Shown here piece after piece: positions 24,854 to 33,150 of a DNA stretch of 64,000 bases. Positions within the stretch are counted from its first letter, which is position 1. The number at the start of each line of letters is the position of its first letter. Where the stretch lies: positions 806,001 through 870,000 of the forward strand of contig NZ_JBEPOC010000001.1 in assembly GCF_040546585.1 (NCBI RefSeq), in the 5' to 3' direction. The DNA is from Marmoricola sp. OAE513 (GTDB taxonomy: Bacteria; Actinomycetota; Actinomycetes; Propionibacteriales; Nocardioidaceae). Both the position numbers and the translations under genes were made by a program. The notes beneath the pieces were generated by a model. That model saw nothing but the letters and a program-made list of their open reading frames with translations. It had not been told where the DNA came from and did no database searches.

Positions 24854-26141
24854 TGGGGTTCTCCACGAGCCGGTCCCGGGTGATCGATGCGAGGTCGGCA
24901 GCACCCGACAGCGCCATCGTCAGGTCGAGCTCGGCGATCACGTTGGCGACCACCTCGGTGACCCCGCGCTCCCCGGCGAGAGCGAGTCCGTACATGTAGG
25001 GCCGCCCCAGCAGGACGGCGTCGGCGCCGTGGGCGAGGGCGGTGAAGACGTCGGCACCGGTCCGGATGCCGCTGTCGAGCAGCACGGTCGGCTCGTCGCC
25101 GACCGCCTCGCGGACAGCGATCAGCGCGTCGAGCGAGGCGATCGCGTTGTCGACCTGGCGACCGCCGTGGTTCGACACGATGATCGCGTCGACGCCTGAG
25201 TCGAACGCTCTCGTGGCGTCGTCCGGGTGCAGGATCCCCTTGAGCACGACGGGCAGCTTGGTGCGCTCGCGCAGCGTCGCGAGGTGGTCCCAGCTGAGGC
25301 CCGGGTTGGAGTAGATGTCGAGGAAGGTCTCGACCGCCGCCCGCGGCTCCGGCGAGCGCAGGTTCGCGCCGAACGAACCCGGGTGGTTGCGGGTCATCGA
25401 GAGGAGCGTTCGGATCGCACCGAGGGTGACCTCCGTCGACTCCTTCGCGGCACCGGCGGCCGCGGCCACCCGCTCGCGCACGATCTCCATGAACCGCGGG
25501 TCCGAGGTGTACTGCGCGATGCCCTGCCCACGGCTGAACGGCAACGAGCCGATGTTGAGGTCCATCGGCCGCCACCCGAGCAGCGTGGTGTCGAGCGTGA
25601 CGACCAGCGCGCCGGCACCGAGCGCCTCGGCGCGCTGGATCATCGAGTCGACGAGTCCTTCGTCGGTGCTCCAGTACAGCTGCACCCAACGCGGGGTGTC
25701 CCCCATCTCGGCCGCGCAGTCCTCCATCGGGTTGCAGCCCTGGTTGGAGAACACGTACGGCACCCCGTTGGCGGCAGCCCCGCGCGCGATCTTCAGGTCG
25801 CTGTCCTCGGCCATCAGCGCACCGGCGCCGACGGGCGCGAGCAGGACGGGGGCCGGCAGGTGCGAGCCGAGCAGGTCCAGGGACAGGTCGCGAGTGGTGT
25901 TGCCGTGCGCCATCCGCGGCACGATCGCCCAGCGGTCGAACGCGGCGCGGTTGTTGCGCATGGTGCGACCCTCGCCGGCACCACCGGCGACGTAGGCCCA
26001 CCCGGTCGGGGTGCTGGCCTTCTGCGCACGGGCCTCGAGGGTCGCGAAGTCGGTCGGTACGGCGGGCACTCGCCCGAACACGCCCTCGCGGTAGATCTTC
26101 TCCTGACGGGCTCGGCCGGGGCCTCGGGATGTGGTGCTCAC
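24843..26141 (-). CDS. FMN-dependent alpha-hydroxy-acid oxidase, lactate 2-monooxygenase-like
   Basis: A 432-residue TIM-barrel flavoprotein of the lactate oxidase / glycolate oxidase family. FMN and catalytic residues sit in VLLAPVGAGAL, QLYWSTD, VVTLDTTLLGWRPMDLN, KGILHPDDA and the active-site histidine in SNHGGRQVDN, with LLGRPYMYGL at the end. The segment LGWRPMDLN..LPF..GQGIAQYTSDP resembles mycobacterial lactate 2-monooxygenase more than LldD, suggesting oxidation of L-lactate to acetate or pyruvate. The start is GTG with TAGGGT 6 nt upstream. Confidence 0.88.
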   Translation of the reverse strand: MSTTSRGPGRARQEKIYREGVFGRVPAVPTDFATLEARAQKASTPTGWAYVAGGAGEGRTMRNNRAAFDRWAIVPRMAHGNTTRDLSLDLLGSHLPAPVLLAPVGAGALMAEDSDLKIARGAAANGVPYVFSNQGCNPMEDCAAEMGDTPRWVQLYWSTDEGLVDSMIQRAEALGAGALVVTLDTTLLGWRPMDLNIGSLPFSRGQGIAQYTSDPRFMEIVRERVAAAAGAAKESTEVTLGAIRTLLSMTRNHPGSFGANLRSPEPRAAVETFLDIYSNPGLSWDHLATLRERTKLPVVLKGILHPDDATRAFDSGVDAIIVSNHGGRQVDNAIASLDALIAVREAVGDEPTVLLDSGIRTGADVFTALAHGADAVLLGRPYMYGLALAGERGVTEVVANVIAELDLTMALSGAADLASITRDRLVENPSVR

Positions 26142-26147
26142 GCGGAC

Positions 26148-26153
26148 ACCCTA
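26148..26153 (-). promoter_or_regulatory. -10 element TAGGGT of the alpha-hydroxy-acid oxidase gene
   Basis: Minus-strand TAGGGT ends 6 nt before the GTG at 26141. Confidence 0.45.
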
Positions 26154-26245
26154 GTGAGCCCGTCGAGAGACGCAGCCTTTCGTAACAAATGTCCGAGTCG
26201 CTCGTTGAACGTCCCGAACCACCCACTCGGACGAAGGACATCCCG

Positions 26246-26545
26246 ATGCACGCTCTTCCGGCACCCCAGCTCATCACCGCGCTCGTCGAGAACCTCGACG
26301 ACCAGCTGCTGCGCACCGGCACCGACCGCGCCTTCGTCATCAGGCTCTGCTCCGAGGCGATCGGCTTCTCCTGGACGCTGAGCAAGAACCTCACCGAGGG
26401 TCACGTCGGTCAGCGCGCCCGCAACTCCGCCTCGCTGCTCCTCGAGCTCGGCTGCCCCGAGGTCTCCACCGAGCTGCGCGAGCGGATCTCGGTGGCCTGC
26501 GAGGTCATCGCGGTGGGCGCCCGGACCAGCTGGATCACCGAGTAG
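26246..26545 (+). CDS. Unrecognised 99-residue protein
   Basis: A small mostly helical protein (MHALPAPQLITALVENL...) with two cysteines, no signal peptide and no membrane segment. ATG 26246 is chosen for its GAAGGA Shine-Dalgarno 7 nt upstream; a longer frame from 26189 would add 19 residues. It ends 3 bp from the convergent DUF427 gene. I do not recognise a family and no function is proposed. Confidence 0.65.
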   Translation: MHALPAPQLITALVENLDDQLLRTGTDRAFVIRLCSEAIGFSWTLSKNLTEGHVGQRARNSASLLLELGCPEVSTELRERISVACEVIAVGARTSWITE

Positions 26546-26548
26546 GAC

Positions 26549-26842
26549 TCACGCCACCGCGCGGACCTGCACGCCCTTCCAGAACGCGACCCGGTCGGCG
26601 ACCATCGAGGCCTTCTCGAAGGGCTCCGGGTAGTACCAGGCCGCATCGGCGTTCACCTCGCCGTCGACGGTGACCGTGTAGTACGACGCGGTCCCCTTCC
26701 ACGGGCACAGCGTGTGCGTCGGGGAGGTCGAGAAGAACTCGCGGTTCAGCGAGGACTCGGGGAAGTAGTGGTTGTTCTCCACGACGACCGTGTCGTCGCT
26801 CTCCGCCAGCACCGCACCGTTCCAGGTGGCCTGCATCGTCAT
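26549..26842 (-). CDS. DUF427 domain protein
   Basis: A 97-residue single-domain protein matching DUF427: an N-terminal strand (MQATWNGAVLAESD), VENNHYFPESSLNREFF, TLCPWKGTASYYTV and WYYPEPFEKASMVADRVAFW. The WKGxxxYY and YPxP signatures are usual. The family has a small beta-barrel fold with no established activity. ATG 26842 has an AAGGAG Shine-Dalgarno 8 nt upstream. It may be an independent gene; the next gene upstream on this strand is 85 bp away. Confidence 0.88.
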   Translation of the reverse strand: MTMQATWNGAVLAESDDTVVVENNHYFPESSLNREFFSTSPTHTLCPWKGTASYYTVTVDGEVNADAAWYYPEPFEKASMVADRVAFWKGVQVRAVA

Positions 26843-26926
26843 CTCGTCGCTCCTTCGGGGGCTCCTCGCGAGCCTCGACCAGGGGAACAACGCCGGTCGC
26901 CGCCGTTGTTCCCCGGTCGCCGCCGA

Positions 26927-28174
26927 CTACTTGACCACCGTGAACTTCTTGGTCTTCGTCGGCCCGTAGCCCTTGCTGTTGAGCGCCTTCACCGTGACCT
27001 TGAGCGACCCCGCACGGAGCTTGCTCCGCTTGAGCGTCAGGCCGTTGATCCCGAAGGGAACGTTCGTGGCCACGAGGACCTTCGAGCCCTTCTTCACCAC
27101 GACCCGGTAGGCGTAGATCTCGGCGGTGTCCAGGGTGGTCGTGGGCGGCTTCCACGAGACCCGTCGCTTGGACGCACCCTTGCTGCCGCCCACCTTCAGC
27201 CCCCGTACGGCGCCGGCACGGACCAGCGGAGCCAACGGGTCGAAGACGCGGATCGCCGGACCGCCGCCGTCCAGGACGAAGACCTTGCGGTCCGCGGCGA
27301 CCGCGATCGCCGACGGGTTGACCAGCCCCGTGCTGGCACCGATCAACCGCGAGACCGGCGCGACGTTGCCGTTCGACAGGGGCGCGAACACCGAGACCGA
27401 GTCGTTCGCCACGTCGGTCACGTAGAGGCGGCGACCGCTGTCGACAGCGAGCCGGGTCGGTGCGACCAGACCGGTCGCCGGACCGTCGATGATCCGGGCG
27501 GGCGCCACGTTGCCGGCGGTGCCGGCACGGAACTGCAGGATCTTCGCACTGCCGGCCAGGCTGACGTAGACGTTGTCCGCACTGTCGACCGCGACGTCCG
27601 TCGGGTCGACGATCTGCGTGTTCGCGCCGGCGATCACCCGCGTCGGCTCGACGTTGCCGCCGGCGCCGTCGTAGAAGACCCGGATCGAGCTGGTCGACGC
27701 CTCGACCGCGTAGACGTCACCGCCCGAAGAGACAGCCAGGCCCCGCACGTCGCTCAGGCCGGTGTTGCTCCCACCGATCGTCTTCAGCGGCGAGGCGTTG
27801 TTGTAGTAGCCGAGCGGGAAAGCGCCGATCGAGTACGGCGCCTGGGCGCTGAGCACCGTCCAGACCCGGTTGGTCCGCGGGGCGACCGCCACCACGGCCG
27901 GGGTGTTGATCAGCGTCTTCGAACCCTTGATCTCGCGCAGCGGGCTCGCACCCGCCCCTGCGTTGGGGGCGTAGGCGAAGACCGCGTCCCAGTAGGGACT
28001 CGCACCGAACACCGTCCCGTCGCTGCGCAACGCGATGTCCGAGACGTGCTGGATCTGCGAGGACGGGCCGCTGATGGTGCGAACCGGTGCGGCGTTCCGG
28101 TCGGCGGCGAGGGCGGGTACTGCAGCGGCGACGACGAGGGTGAGGCCGACGGCTGCTCCGAGAAGTTTCTTCAT
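26927..28174 (-). CDS. Secreted beta-propeller (NHL-like) protein with fibronectin-like C-terminus
   Basis: A 415-residue protein with a signal peptide cleaved near ALAADRN (residues 22-25). Five or six repeats of about 45 residues follow, each with a phrase like VDPTDVAVDSADNVYV and a variant of G.V.P.R.I.G..TGL, as in NHL/SMP-30-type propellers. The last 90 residues look like a fibronectin type III or similar beta-sandwich (VSWKPPTTTLDTAEIYAYRVVV). No catalytic residues are visible. Function unknown; extracellular scaffolding or binding is plausible. The start has TAAGGT 6 nt upstream and is divergent from a P450 gene. Confidence 0.8.
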   Translation of the reverse strand: MKKLLGAAVGLTLVVAAAVPALAADRNAAPVRTISGPSSQIQHVSDIALRSDGTVFGASPYWDAVFAYAPNAGAGASPLREIKGSKTLINTPAVVAVAPRTNRVWTVLSAQAPYSIGAFPLGYYNNASPLKTIGGSNTGLSDVRGLAVSSGGDVYAVEASTSSIRVFYDGAGGNVEPTRVIAGANTQIVDPTDVAVDSADNVYVSLAGSAKILQFRAGTAGNVAPARIIDGPATGLVAPTRLAVDSGRRLYVTDVANDSVSVFAPLSNGNVAPVSRLIGASTGLVNPSAIAVAADRKVFVLDGGGPAIRVFDPLAPLVRAGAVRGLKVGGSKGASKRRVSWKPPTTTLDTAEIYAYRVVVKKGSKVLVATNVPFGINGLTLKRSKLRAGSLKVTVKALNSKGYGPTKTKKFTVVK

Positions 28175-28180
28175 CTGCCG

Positions 28181-28186
28181 ACCTTA
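28181..28186 (-). promoter_or_regulatory. -10 element TAAGGT of the propeller gene
   Basis: Minus-strand TAAGGT ends 6 nt before ATG 28174. Confidence 0.45.
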
Positions 28187-28212
28187 GATCGGCTCCGGAC
28201 GGTGCGGAAGCG

Positions 28213-29529
28213 GTGAAAGATGCTCGTGTGAAAACCCCTCCCCCGTCGGCCGTGCGCCGCAACGAGATCTCGCCGCTCCCCCCGCTGGCCGAGGGCATCG
28301 GCCTTCCCTGGGACGTCGCCGTCGACGACGCGGTCGAGGAGCTCGCCCGGGCACGCGAGCAGTACGGCGACACGTTCGTCGTCGAGACCGGCCGCGACCG
28401 CTACCTGTTCACCTTCTCCCCCGTAGGCGTCGAGTCGTTCTACGCGCTGCCCGAGGAGAGCGCGAGCAAGGGCGTCGCGGACTACCTGATGCTGCGCCGC
28501 AAGCTGCCTGAGGAGATCTTCGACGGACGGCGCACGCTGCCGGGTGGGCTGTTCCGCAAGGGCGACGTCGCGCACTACCTGGAGAACCTGCAGGCGGCGC
28601 TGGAGACGACGAGCGCAGAGCTCGGGACCGAGGGCACCTTCGACGTCTTCGCCGTCACCCGCCGGCTCGGCCACCGGATGGGGCTGGCCTCGTGGGCCGG
28701 GCCCGGCTGCGCCGAGGGCGACGCCTTCGAGCGGCTGGTCGTCGCCTTCGACGCCCTCGACGGGTCCGACGCGTTCGTGCACCCGGACGCGATGGCGGCC
28801 GTGGAGGCCTCGGGGAAGGCGGACGAGCGGGCCGCGCTGGCGGAGATCACCGAGGTGGTCGGGGACTCCCTGGGTCGTCCGGGCGGCAGCGACCTCTTCG
28901 TCCGCATCGCGGAGGCCTGGGCCGGCGAGCCCGACGACGTACGACGTCAGGGCATCGCGTGGGACGTAGCGCTGATCCACATCGCGTCGATGTCCAACCT
29001 CGCCGCGGCTCTCGGGTGGTCGCTGGTCGACCTGGTCGAGCACCCGGAGCAGGCGGCCCGGGTGGTCGCCGGCGACCAGGCGCTCGCTGAGCGCTGCACG
29101 TTGGAGTCCACGCGGCTCGCTCAGCGCTCGATCATGGGACGCACGGTGATGGCACCCGTCGAGCTCGACGACGGGACCACGACGTACACCGTGGGGCCCG
29201 GCGCCACGATCGCGACGCTGCTCCCGTTGACGAACACCTCCTCGGCCCCCGGCTACGAGGACTGGCAGCCGGAGCGGTGGAACCGGAGCCGGCTGGCCGA
29301 CCCCAGCGCCCTCGCGTCGCCCGCGCTCGTGACGGCGTTCGGCCACGGCAAGCACTCCTGCCCGGCGCAACCGTTCTCGCTCGCGGCGATGTCGATGGCG
29401 GTCACGCACCTGATGAACACCTACGAGCTCGAGCCGGGCTGGTCGTCGTACCCGGTGCCGGTGCCCGCGCAGATCGGTGGGGTGGCCCGCGCCGACGGCC
29501 CCTGCCCGCTGCAGTACCGAGCCCGGTGA
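28213..29529 (+). CDS. Cytochrome P450, atypical I-helix
   Basis: A 438-residue P450. The ExxR of the K-helix is LESTR and the heme loop is FGHGKHSCPAQPFS, with the thiolate cysteine. The I-helix region (LIHIASMSNLAAALGW) lacks the conserved acid-threonine pair used for O2 activation, so the chemistry may be isomerase- or peroxygenase-like, or the enzyme may be unusual. Overall it resembles CYP7/CYP8-type sequences more than typical soluble bacterial forms, but I am not sure. GTG 28213 (GGAAGC Shine-Dalgarno nearby) is chosen; GTG 28228 is an alternative. No redox partner gene is adjacent. Confidence 0.85.
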   Translation: MKDARVKTPPPSAVRRNEISPLPPLAEGIGLPWDVAVDDAVEELARAREQYGDTFVVETGRDRYLFTFSPVGVESFYALPEESASKGVADYLMLRRKLPEEIFDGRRTLPGGLFRKGDVAHYLENLQAALETTSAELGTEGTFDVFAVTRRLGHRMGLASWAGPGCAEGDAFERLVVAFDALDGSDAFVHPDAMAAVEASGKADERAALAEITEVVGDSLGRPGGSDLFVRIAEAWAGEPDDVRRQGIAWDVALIHIASMSNLAAALGWSLVDLVEHPEQAARVVAGDQALAERCTLESTRLAQRSIMGRTVMAPVELDDGTTTYTVGPGATIATLLPLTNTSSAPGYEDWQPERWNRSRLADPSALASPALVTAFGHGKHSCPAQPFSLAAMSMAVTHLMNTYELEPGWSSYPVPVPAQIGGVARADGPCPLQYRAR

Positions 29530-29606
29530 ACATGAACGGAATGTAAATATTTGATCACATGGCCAAACTGAGACCTGGGCCACAGACAGCAGGGCAGATC
29601 GCGGCC

Positions 29607-29612
29607 TACCGT
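29607..29612 (+). promoter_or_regulatory. -10-like TACCGT before cNMP-binding gene 1
   Basis: TACCGT ends 7 nt before ATG 29620, the leaderless spacing. Confidence 0.4.
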
Positions 29613-29619
29613 CGAAGAC

Positions 29620-30048
29620 ATGAGGCTGCACCCCCAGAACAAGAAGATCCGCATGCTCCGCGCACTGCCGCTCTTCGCTGACTGCAAGACCCGGGAACTT
29701 GCCGAGGTCGCCGCCATCGCCGACGAGATCCAGCTGCCCGCAGGGCGGGTGATGGCACGTGAGAACGCCGAAGGTGGCGAGTTCATCGTGATCGCCGAGG
29801 GCACCGCCGAGGTGACCGCGGAGGTCCAGCACGGCGACCAGTCGATCGCCGACCTGGGGCCTGGGGACTTCTTCGGCGAGATCGCCCTGGTCACCGGCCG
29901 CCGGCGCAACGCAACGGTCGTCGCGACCAGCCCGGTGCGGGCCCTGGTGATCGAGGGGCACGCCTTCCTGAGCCTGCTCGAGCACTCCCCCCGCATCCGC
30001 GCCCGGGTCGAGACGGCCGTGGCCGAGAGGCTCGCCCGAGCCAGTTGA
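29620..30048 (+). CDS. Stand-alone cyclic-nucleotide-binding domain protein (copy 1)
   Basis: A 142-residue CRP-type cNMP-binding fold and nothing else: no helix-turn-helix follows, so it is not a CRP transcription factor. The phosphate-binding cassette is GDFFGEIALVTGRRRNATV, with FGEIAL and the R-x-A/T-like end. It begins LPLFADCKTRELAEVAAIADE. It may act as a cAMP-responsive partner protein. A paralogue lies 103 bp downstream, starting with the same MRLH..K. Cyclic nucleotide binding is inferred; the cassette is near consensus. Confidence 0.85.
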   Translation: MRLHPQNKKIRMLRALPLFADCKTRELAEVAAIADEIQLPAGRVMARENAEGGEFIVIAEGTAEVTAEVQHGDQSIADLGPGDFFGEIALVTGRRRNATVVATSPVRALVIEGHAFLSLLEHSPRIRARVETAVAERLARAS

Positions 30049-30138
30049 GGAGGGCCGGGAGCTCCGGCCTGATACACGGCCGCCGCGACCGGCTAGACCG
30101 CCGTCGTCGGGGTGCAGACAAGGCCCCCGCGGCGGGTC

Positions 30139-30144
30139 TAGGTT
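30139..30144 (+). promoter_or_regulatory. -10 element TAGGTT before cNMP-binding gene 2
   Basis: TAGGTT ends 7 nt before ATG 30152. Confidence 0.5.
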
Positions 30145-30151
30145 CCGTTCC

Positions 30152-30559
30152 ATGAGGTTGCACAAGGACGCCAAGGCCGAGCTGATCCGTTCCCTGCCGC
30201 TGTTCGCCGGATGCACCTCCGGGGAGGTGGCCGAGGTCGCCGCGATCGCGGATGAGATCGACCTCGCGGCCGGTCGCCGGCTGGCGACCGAGCACGCCGA
30301 CGGGCAGGAGTTCGTCGTCATCATCGACGGCACCGCGAACGTCACCCAGGGCGACGCCGTCGTCAACGAGATCGGCGCCGGTGACTTCTTCGGTGAGATC
30401 GCGCTGATCAACGGCACGCCCCGCACGGCCAGCGTCGTCGCCGTGACGCCGGTGCACGCTCTGGTCATCGAAGGCCATGCCTTCCGGCGCCTCCTCGAGG
30501 ACGCTCCGGGCATCCGCGAGAAGGTGGAGCGAGCACTCGCGGAACGCACCGAGGGCTGA
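30152..30559 (+). CDS. Stand-alone cyclic-nucleotide-binding domain protein (copy 2)
   Basis: A 135-residue paralogue of the preceding gene, again one CRP-type domain without a DNA-binding part. The cassette GDFFGEIALINGTPRTASV is closer to the cAMP-binding consensus (FGEIAL..PRTAS) than copy 1. The N-termini (LPLFAGCTSGEVAEVAAIADE versus LPLFADCKTRELAEVAAIADE) show a recent tandem duplication. Each has its own -10 element, so they are separately transcribed. Confidence 0.86.
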   Translation: MRLHKDAKAELIRSLPLFAGCTSGEVAEVAAIADEIDLAAGRRLATEHADGQEFVVIIDGTANVTQGDAVVNEIGAGDFFGEIALINGTPRTASVVAVTPVHALVIEGHAFRRLLEDAPGIREKVERALAERTEG

Positions 30560-30657
30560 GGGACACGACCGTCCGGAATCCCCTGTTCGGTACGCATGAG
30601 GCACGTGTGACGCCTAGGGTTGGGCCTGCTCAGTAACCCCGCAGACGAGGTGGACCC

Positions 30658-31455
30658 GTGGCGTTCGGTGACTACGTTCGAGTACTCCGGACGTATTGGA
30701 AGTCGATCCTGGTCGTGACCGTGCTCGGCGCGGCCGTCGGTGCGGGCATCACGTTCGCGTTGACCCCGATGTACACGGCCACCGCCCAGGTGCTCTTCAC
30801 GCCCGACATCGGCGACGGCGGCGGTCAGGACATGGCCTTCGCCGGAACCTACGCCCAGGGCCGGATGGTCAACTACCAAGAGCTCGTCAAGAGCGAGAAG
30901 GTGCTCGGCCCGGTCGTCGACGAGGACGACCTCGGGCTCAACGAGACGCCCAAGCAGCTCAGCGAGCGGGTCAACGGTGAGTTCAGCACCGGCTCGACCG
31001 TGATGACGATCAACGTCGAGGACGAGAACGCCGAGACCGCGCGCAAGGTCGCTGGTGCCGTCGCCCAGAGCCTCATCGCCCAGGTCGCGGCGACCGAGCT
31101 GCAGGCACCTGTCCAGGACGGCCAGGCCCAGGCTCCGCGGAGCTCGGTGACCGGGACCCAGATCTCCAACCCGGTCAAGCCGGACTCTGCCAGCTCCCCG
31201 GACCTCAAGCTCTACGTCGCGGGCGGCACGATGCTCGGACTGCTGCTCGGGCTGGCGGTCGCGCTGGTGCGGTACGTGCGTCGGCCCGTTGCGATCGCCG
31301 GGACGCAGCCGGCCCTGCCGGTGCACCCGGCCCCGCCGGCCCCGCCCGTCGTGCCGGCCCCGCCTGCCCCGCCGGCCCCCAGCGTCCTGACCGCGATGGG
31401 CCAGACCGAGGCGCCGACCAACCCGAAGCGGTCGGGCAAGCGAACGAGGCGCTGA
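30658..31455 (+). CDS. Wzz/chain-length determinant-type membrane protein (start of exopolysaccharide operon)
   Basis: A 265-residue protein with two transmembrane helices (about 16-35 and 182-204) flanking an extracytoplasmic region, the Wzz/YveK layout. The N-terminus DYVRVLRTYWKSILVVT and the P-rich sequence before helix 2 (TQISNPVKPDSASS) fit the family. A cytoplasmic tail is rich in PAPP repeats and basic residues and has no tyrosine kinase or Tyr cluster. It controls polymer length in Wzy-type export. GTG start with GAGGTGG nearby. First gene of an eight-gene operon; the next gene starts one base after its stop. Confidence 0.85.
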   Translation: MAFGDYVRVLRTYWKSILVVTVLGAAVGAGITFALTPMYTATAQVLFTPDIGDGGGQDMAFAGTYAQGRMVNYQELVKSEKVLGPVVDEDDLGLNETPKQLSERVNGEFSTGSTVMTINVEDENAETARKVAGAVAQSLIAQVAATELQAPVQDGQAQAPRSSVTGTQISNPVKPDSASSPDLKLYVAGGTMLGLLLGLAVALVRYVRRPVAIAGTQPALPVHPAPPAPPVVPAPPAPPAPSVLTAMGQTEAPTNPKRSGKRTRR

Positions 31456-31456
31456 C

Positions 31457-32068
31457 ATGCCCGAGTACGACCCGGAGACCGGCGAGGAGTGGGTCTTCCC
31501 GAACCACGGCTTCCAGCTCTGGGCGCACATCGGGATGCTGCTCTACAACTACCTGATCACCTACCAGCCGTTCCAGTGGGTGCGGGTGACCCACCTGCGG
31601 ATCTGGGGCGCGAAGATCGGCAAGGGCTCGCACATCCTGCGCGGCACCACGGTCATCGACATCCACGGCATCAAGATCGGTAAGGACTGCTCGATCGGCT
31701 TCCGCTGCCTGCTCGACGGTCGCGGCACCACTGGCCTGTACAAGGACCGCACCGACGGTCTGACCATCGGCGACCACGTGATCATCGCCAGCGACACCCA
31801 GTTCCTGCCGGGCGGTCACGACCCGAACTCGGTCGACTTCGCGCCGGTACGCCGCAAGACCTACGTCGAGGACTACGCCTGGATCGCCAGCCGGTCCACG
31901 ATCGAGGGCGGCGTGCGGATCGGCCGCGGTGCCGTGGTCGGAACCTGCTCGCTGGTCCGCAGGGACGTCGCGCCGATGGACATGGTCGCCGGCGTCCCGG
32001 CCAAGGTGGTCGGCAAGCGCGAGGCCCCGCTGACCCACGAGACGTTCTGGCGTCCCTGGTTCCTGTGA
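31457..32068 (+). CDS. Left-handed beta-helix acyltransferase (hexapeptide family)
   Basis: A 203-residue LbH protein with repeated I-G-x4 hexapeptides (AKIGKGSHILRGTTVIDIHGIKIGKDCSIGF) and C-terminal IGRGAVVGTCSLVRRDVAPMDMVAGVPAKVVGKRE, the end of maltose/serine-type O-acetyltransferases. It would add an acetyl or other acyl group to a sugar of the polysaccharide repeat. The acetyl-CoA histidine is probably in VDFAPVRRKTYVEDYAWI. In the operon between wzz and a glycosyltransferase; overlaps the next gene by 4 bp. Confidence 0.88.
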   Translation: MPEYDPETGEEWVFPNHGFQLWAHIGMLLYNYLITYQPFQWVRVTHLRIWGAKIGKGSHILRGTTVIDIHGIKIGKDCSIGFRCLLDGRGTTGLYKDRTDGLTIGDHVIIASDTQFLPGGHDPNSVDFAPVRRKTYVEDYAWIASRSTIEGGVRIGRGAVVGTCSLVRRDVAPMDMVAGVPAKVVGKREAPLTHETFWRPWFL

Positions 32069-33150
32069 GCACCGACGTGCGGGTGATCTACCTGGCGCCA
32101 AGCTCCGGTTCCTCGGGGGTGGGCGACTACGCCGACGACTTCGCGGCCGCGGTGCGCCCGCACGTGCGCGAGCTGGTCCAGTTCCGGCACGGGCCGGCAC
32201 GGGCCGACAGCGCACGGGGCATCCTCCGGGAGCGCCGGCGCCTGCGCGAGTTGGTCCGCCGGTACGACGACGGCACACCCCTCGTCGTGCACTGCGAGCT
32301 CAGCGGTGGTGCAGCCGTGCCGTTCTGGGCGGTGCGGCCGCTGATCCGCGACGGCGTCCGGGTCACCGCGACGCTGCACGACCCGCCGCGGCCGGTCTGG
32401 TACCCGTTCCTGACCCGCGGCGTCAGCAAGGGACGTGTGCTCAACCAGGCGATCCACCGGCCGCTGCACCGGGTGCTGGAGGGCGTCGAGCGGCGCACCC
32501 TGGCCGGCACCGACCTGTTCGTGCTCACCAGCACCGGGGCTGCTGCGACCCGCGCGCTGGGGATGGGACGGAGTGTCACCGAGGCGCGGCTTATCCTGCC
32601 GGTGCGCGATGCCCTTCCGCCCGTGACGCAACGACCGCTTGCAGTCGGGTTGTTCGGGCACGTCTACACCGGCAAGGGTTTCGACCTCGTGCCGGCGCTG
32701 CGGCGCGCGCTGCCCGACGACGTGGCGCTGCGGGTGGCCGGTCGTGGGACCGAGAACCTGCCGAGGACCCCGGGGGTCGAGATCCTCGGCGCGGTCGAAG
32801 GAACCGACGAGGACGCGTTCTTCGCCTCGATCCGGGTGCTGCTGATGCCTTATGCGCGCCCCCCGGTCGGCGCGCACGCGATGCTGCCGGCCTCGGCGAC
32901 GCACACGCACGCCCTCGCCTACAGGACCCCGACGCTGGCACTGCGCTCGCCCGACACCGCGTTCCTCGAGGCCGAGGGACTCGCGGTGGTCGTGGACGGC
33001 GGGGCCGCCGAGCTCGCCGCAGCGGCCGGCCGTCTGGCCACCTGGGCCAGCGAGCTGGACCGGCTGGTCGGCGACCTCGACGCCTACCTGGCGGCCGACG
33101 CCGTACGGGACCCGGCGCAGCCGTTCCTCGAGGTCTGGAGCCGACCGTGA
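32065..33150 (+). CDS. Glycosyltransferase (GT4-like)
   Basis: A 361-residue GT-B-type glycosyltransferase. The N-terminal half has VIYLAPSSGSSGVGDYADDFA (a nucleotide-free acceptor domain) and the C-terminal half PLAVGLFGHVYTGKGFDLVPALRRALPDDVALRVAGRG (the donor-domain Rossmann start). The C-terminal ExxxxxxxE motif is weaker than in GT4, so the exact family is uncertain. GTG start overlaps the previous stop. Probably adds a sugar to the lipid-linked repeat unit. Confidence 0.8.
   Translation: MSTDVRVIYLAPSSGSSGVGDYADDFAAAVRPHVRELVQFRHGPARADSARGILRERRRLRELVRRYDDGTPLVVHCELSGGAAVPFWAVRPLIRDGVRVTATLHDPPRPVWYPFLTRGVSKGRVLNQAIHRPLHRVLEGVERRTLAGTDLFVLTSTGAAATRALGMGRSVTEARLILPVRDALPPVTQRPLAVGLFGHVYTGKGFDLVPALRRALPDDVALRVAGRGTENLPRTPGVEILGAVEGTDEDAFFASIRVLLMPYARPPVGAHAMLPASATHTHALAYRTPTLALRSPDTAFLEAEGLAVVVDGGAAELAAAAGRLATWASELDRLVGDLDAYLAADAVRDPAQPFLEVWSRP

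Noticed and set aside
29540-29562. CRP/GlxR-like site TGTAAATATTTGATCACA
   Set aside because: The half-sites are imperfect and 8 bp apart instead of 6.
30048-30152. Possible small RNA between the two cNMP genes
   Set aside because: No strong hairpin; the sequence is explained by a short promoter region.
28171-31530. Long minus-strand open frame antisense to the P450 and cNMP genes
   Set aside because: Same composition effect; the plus-strand genes have conserved motifs and promoters.
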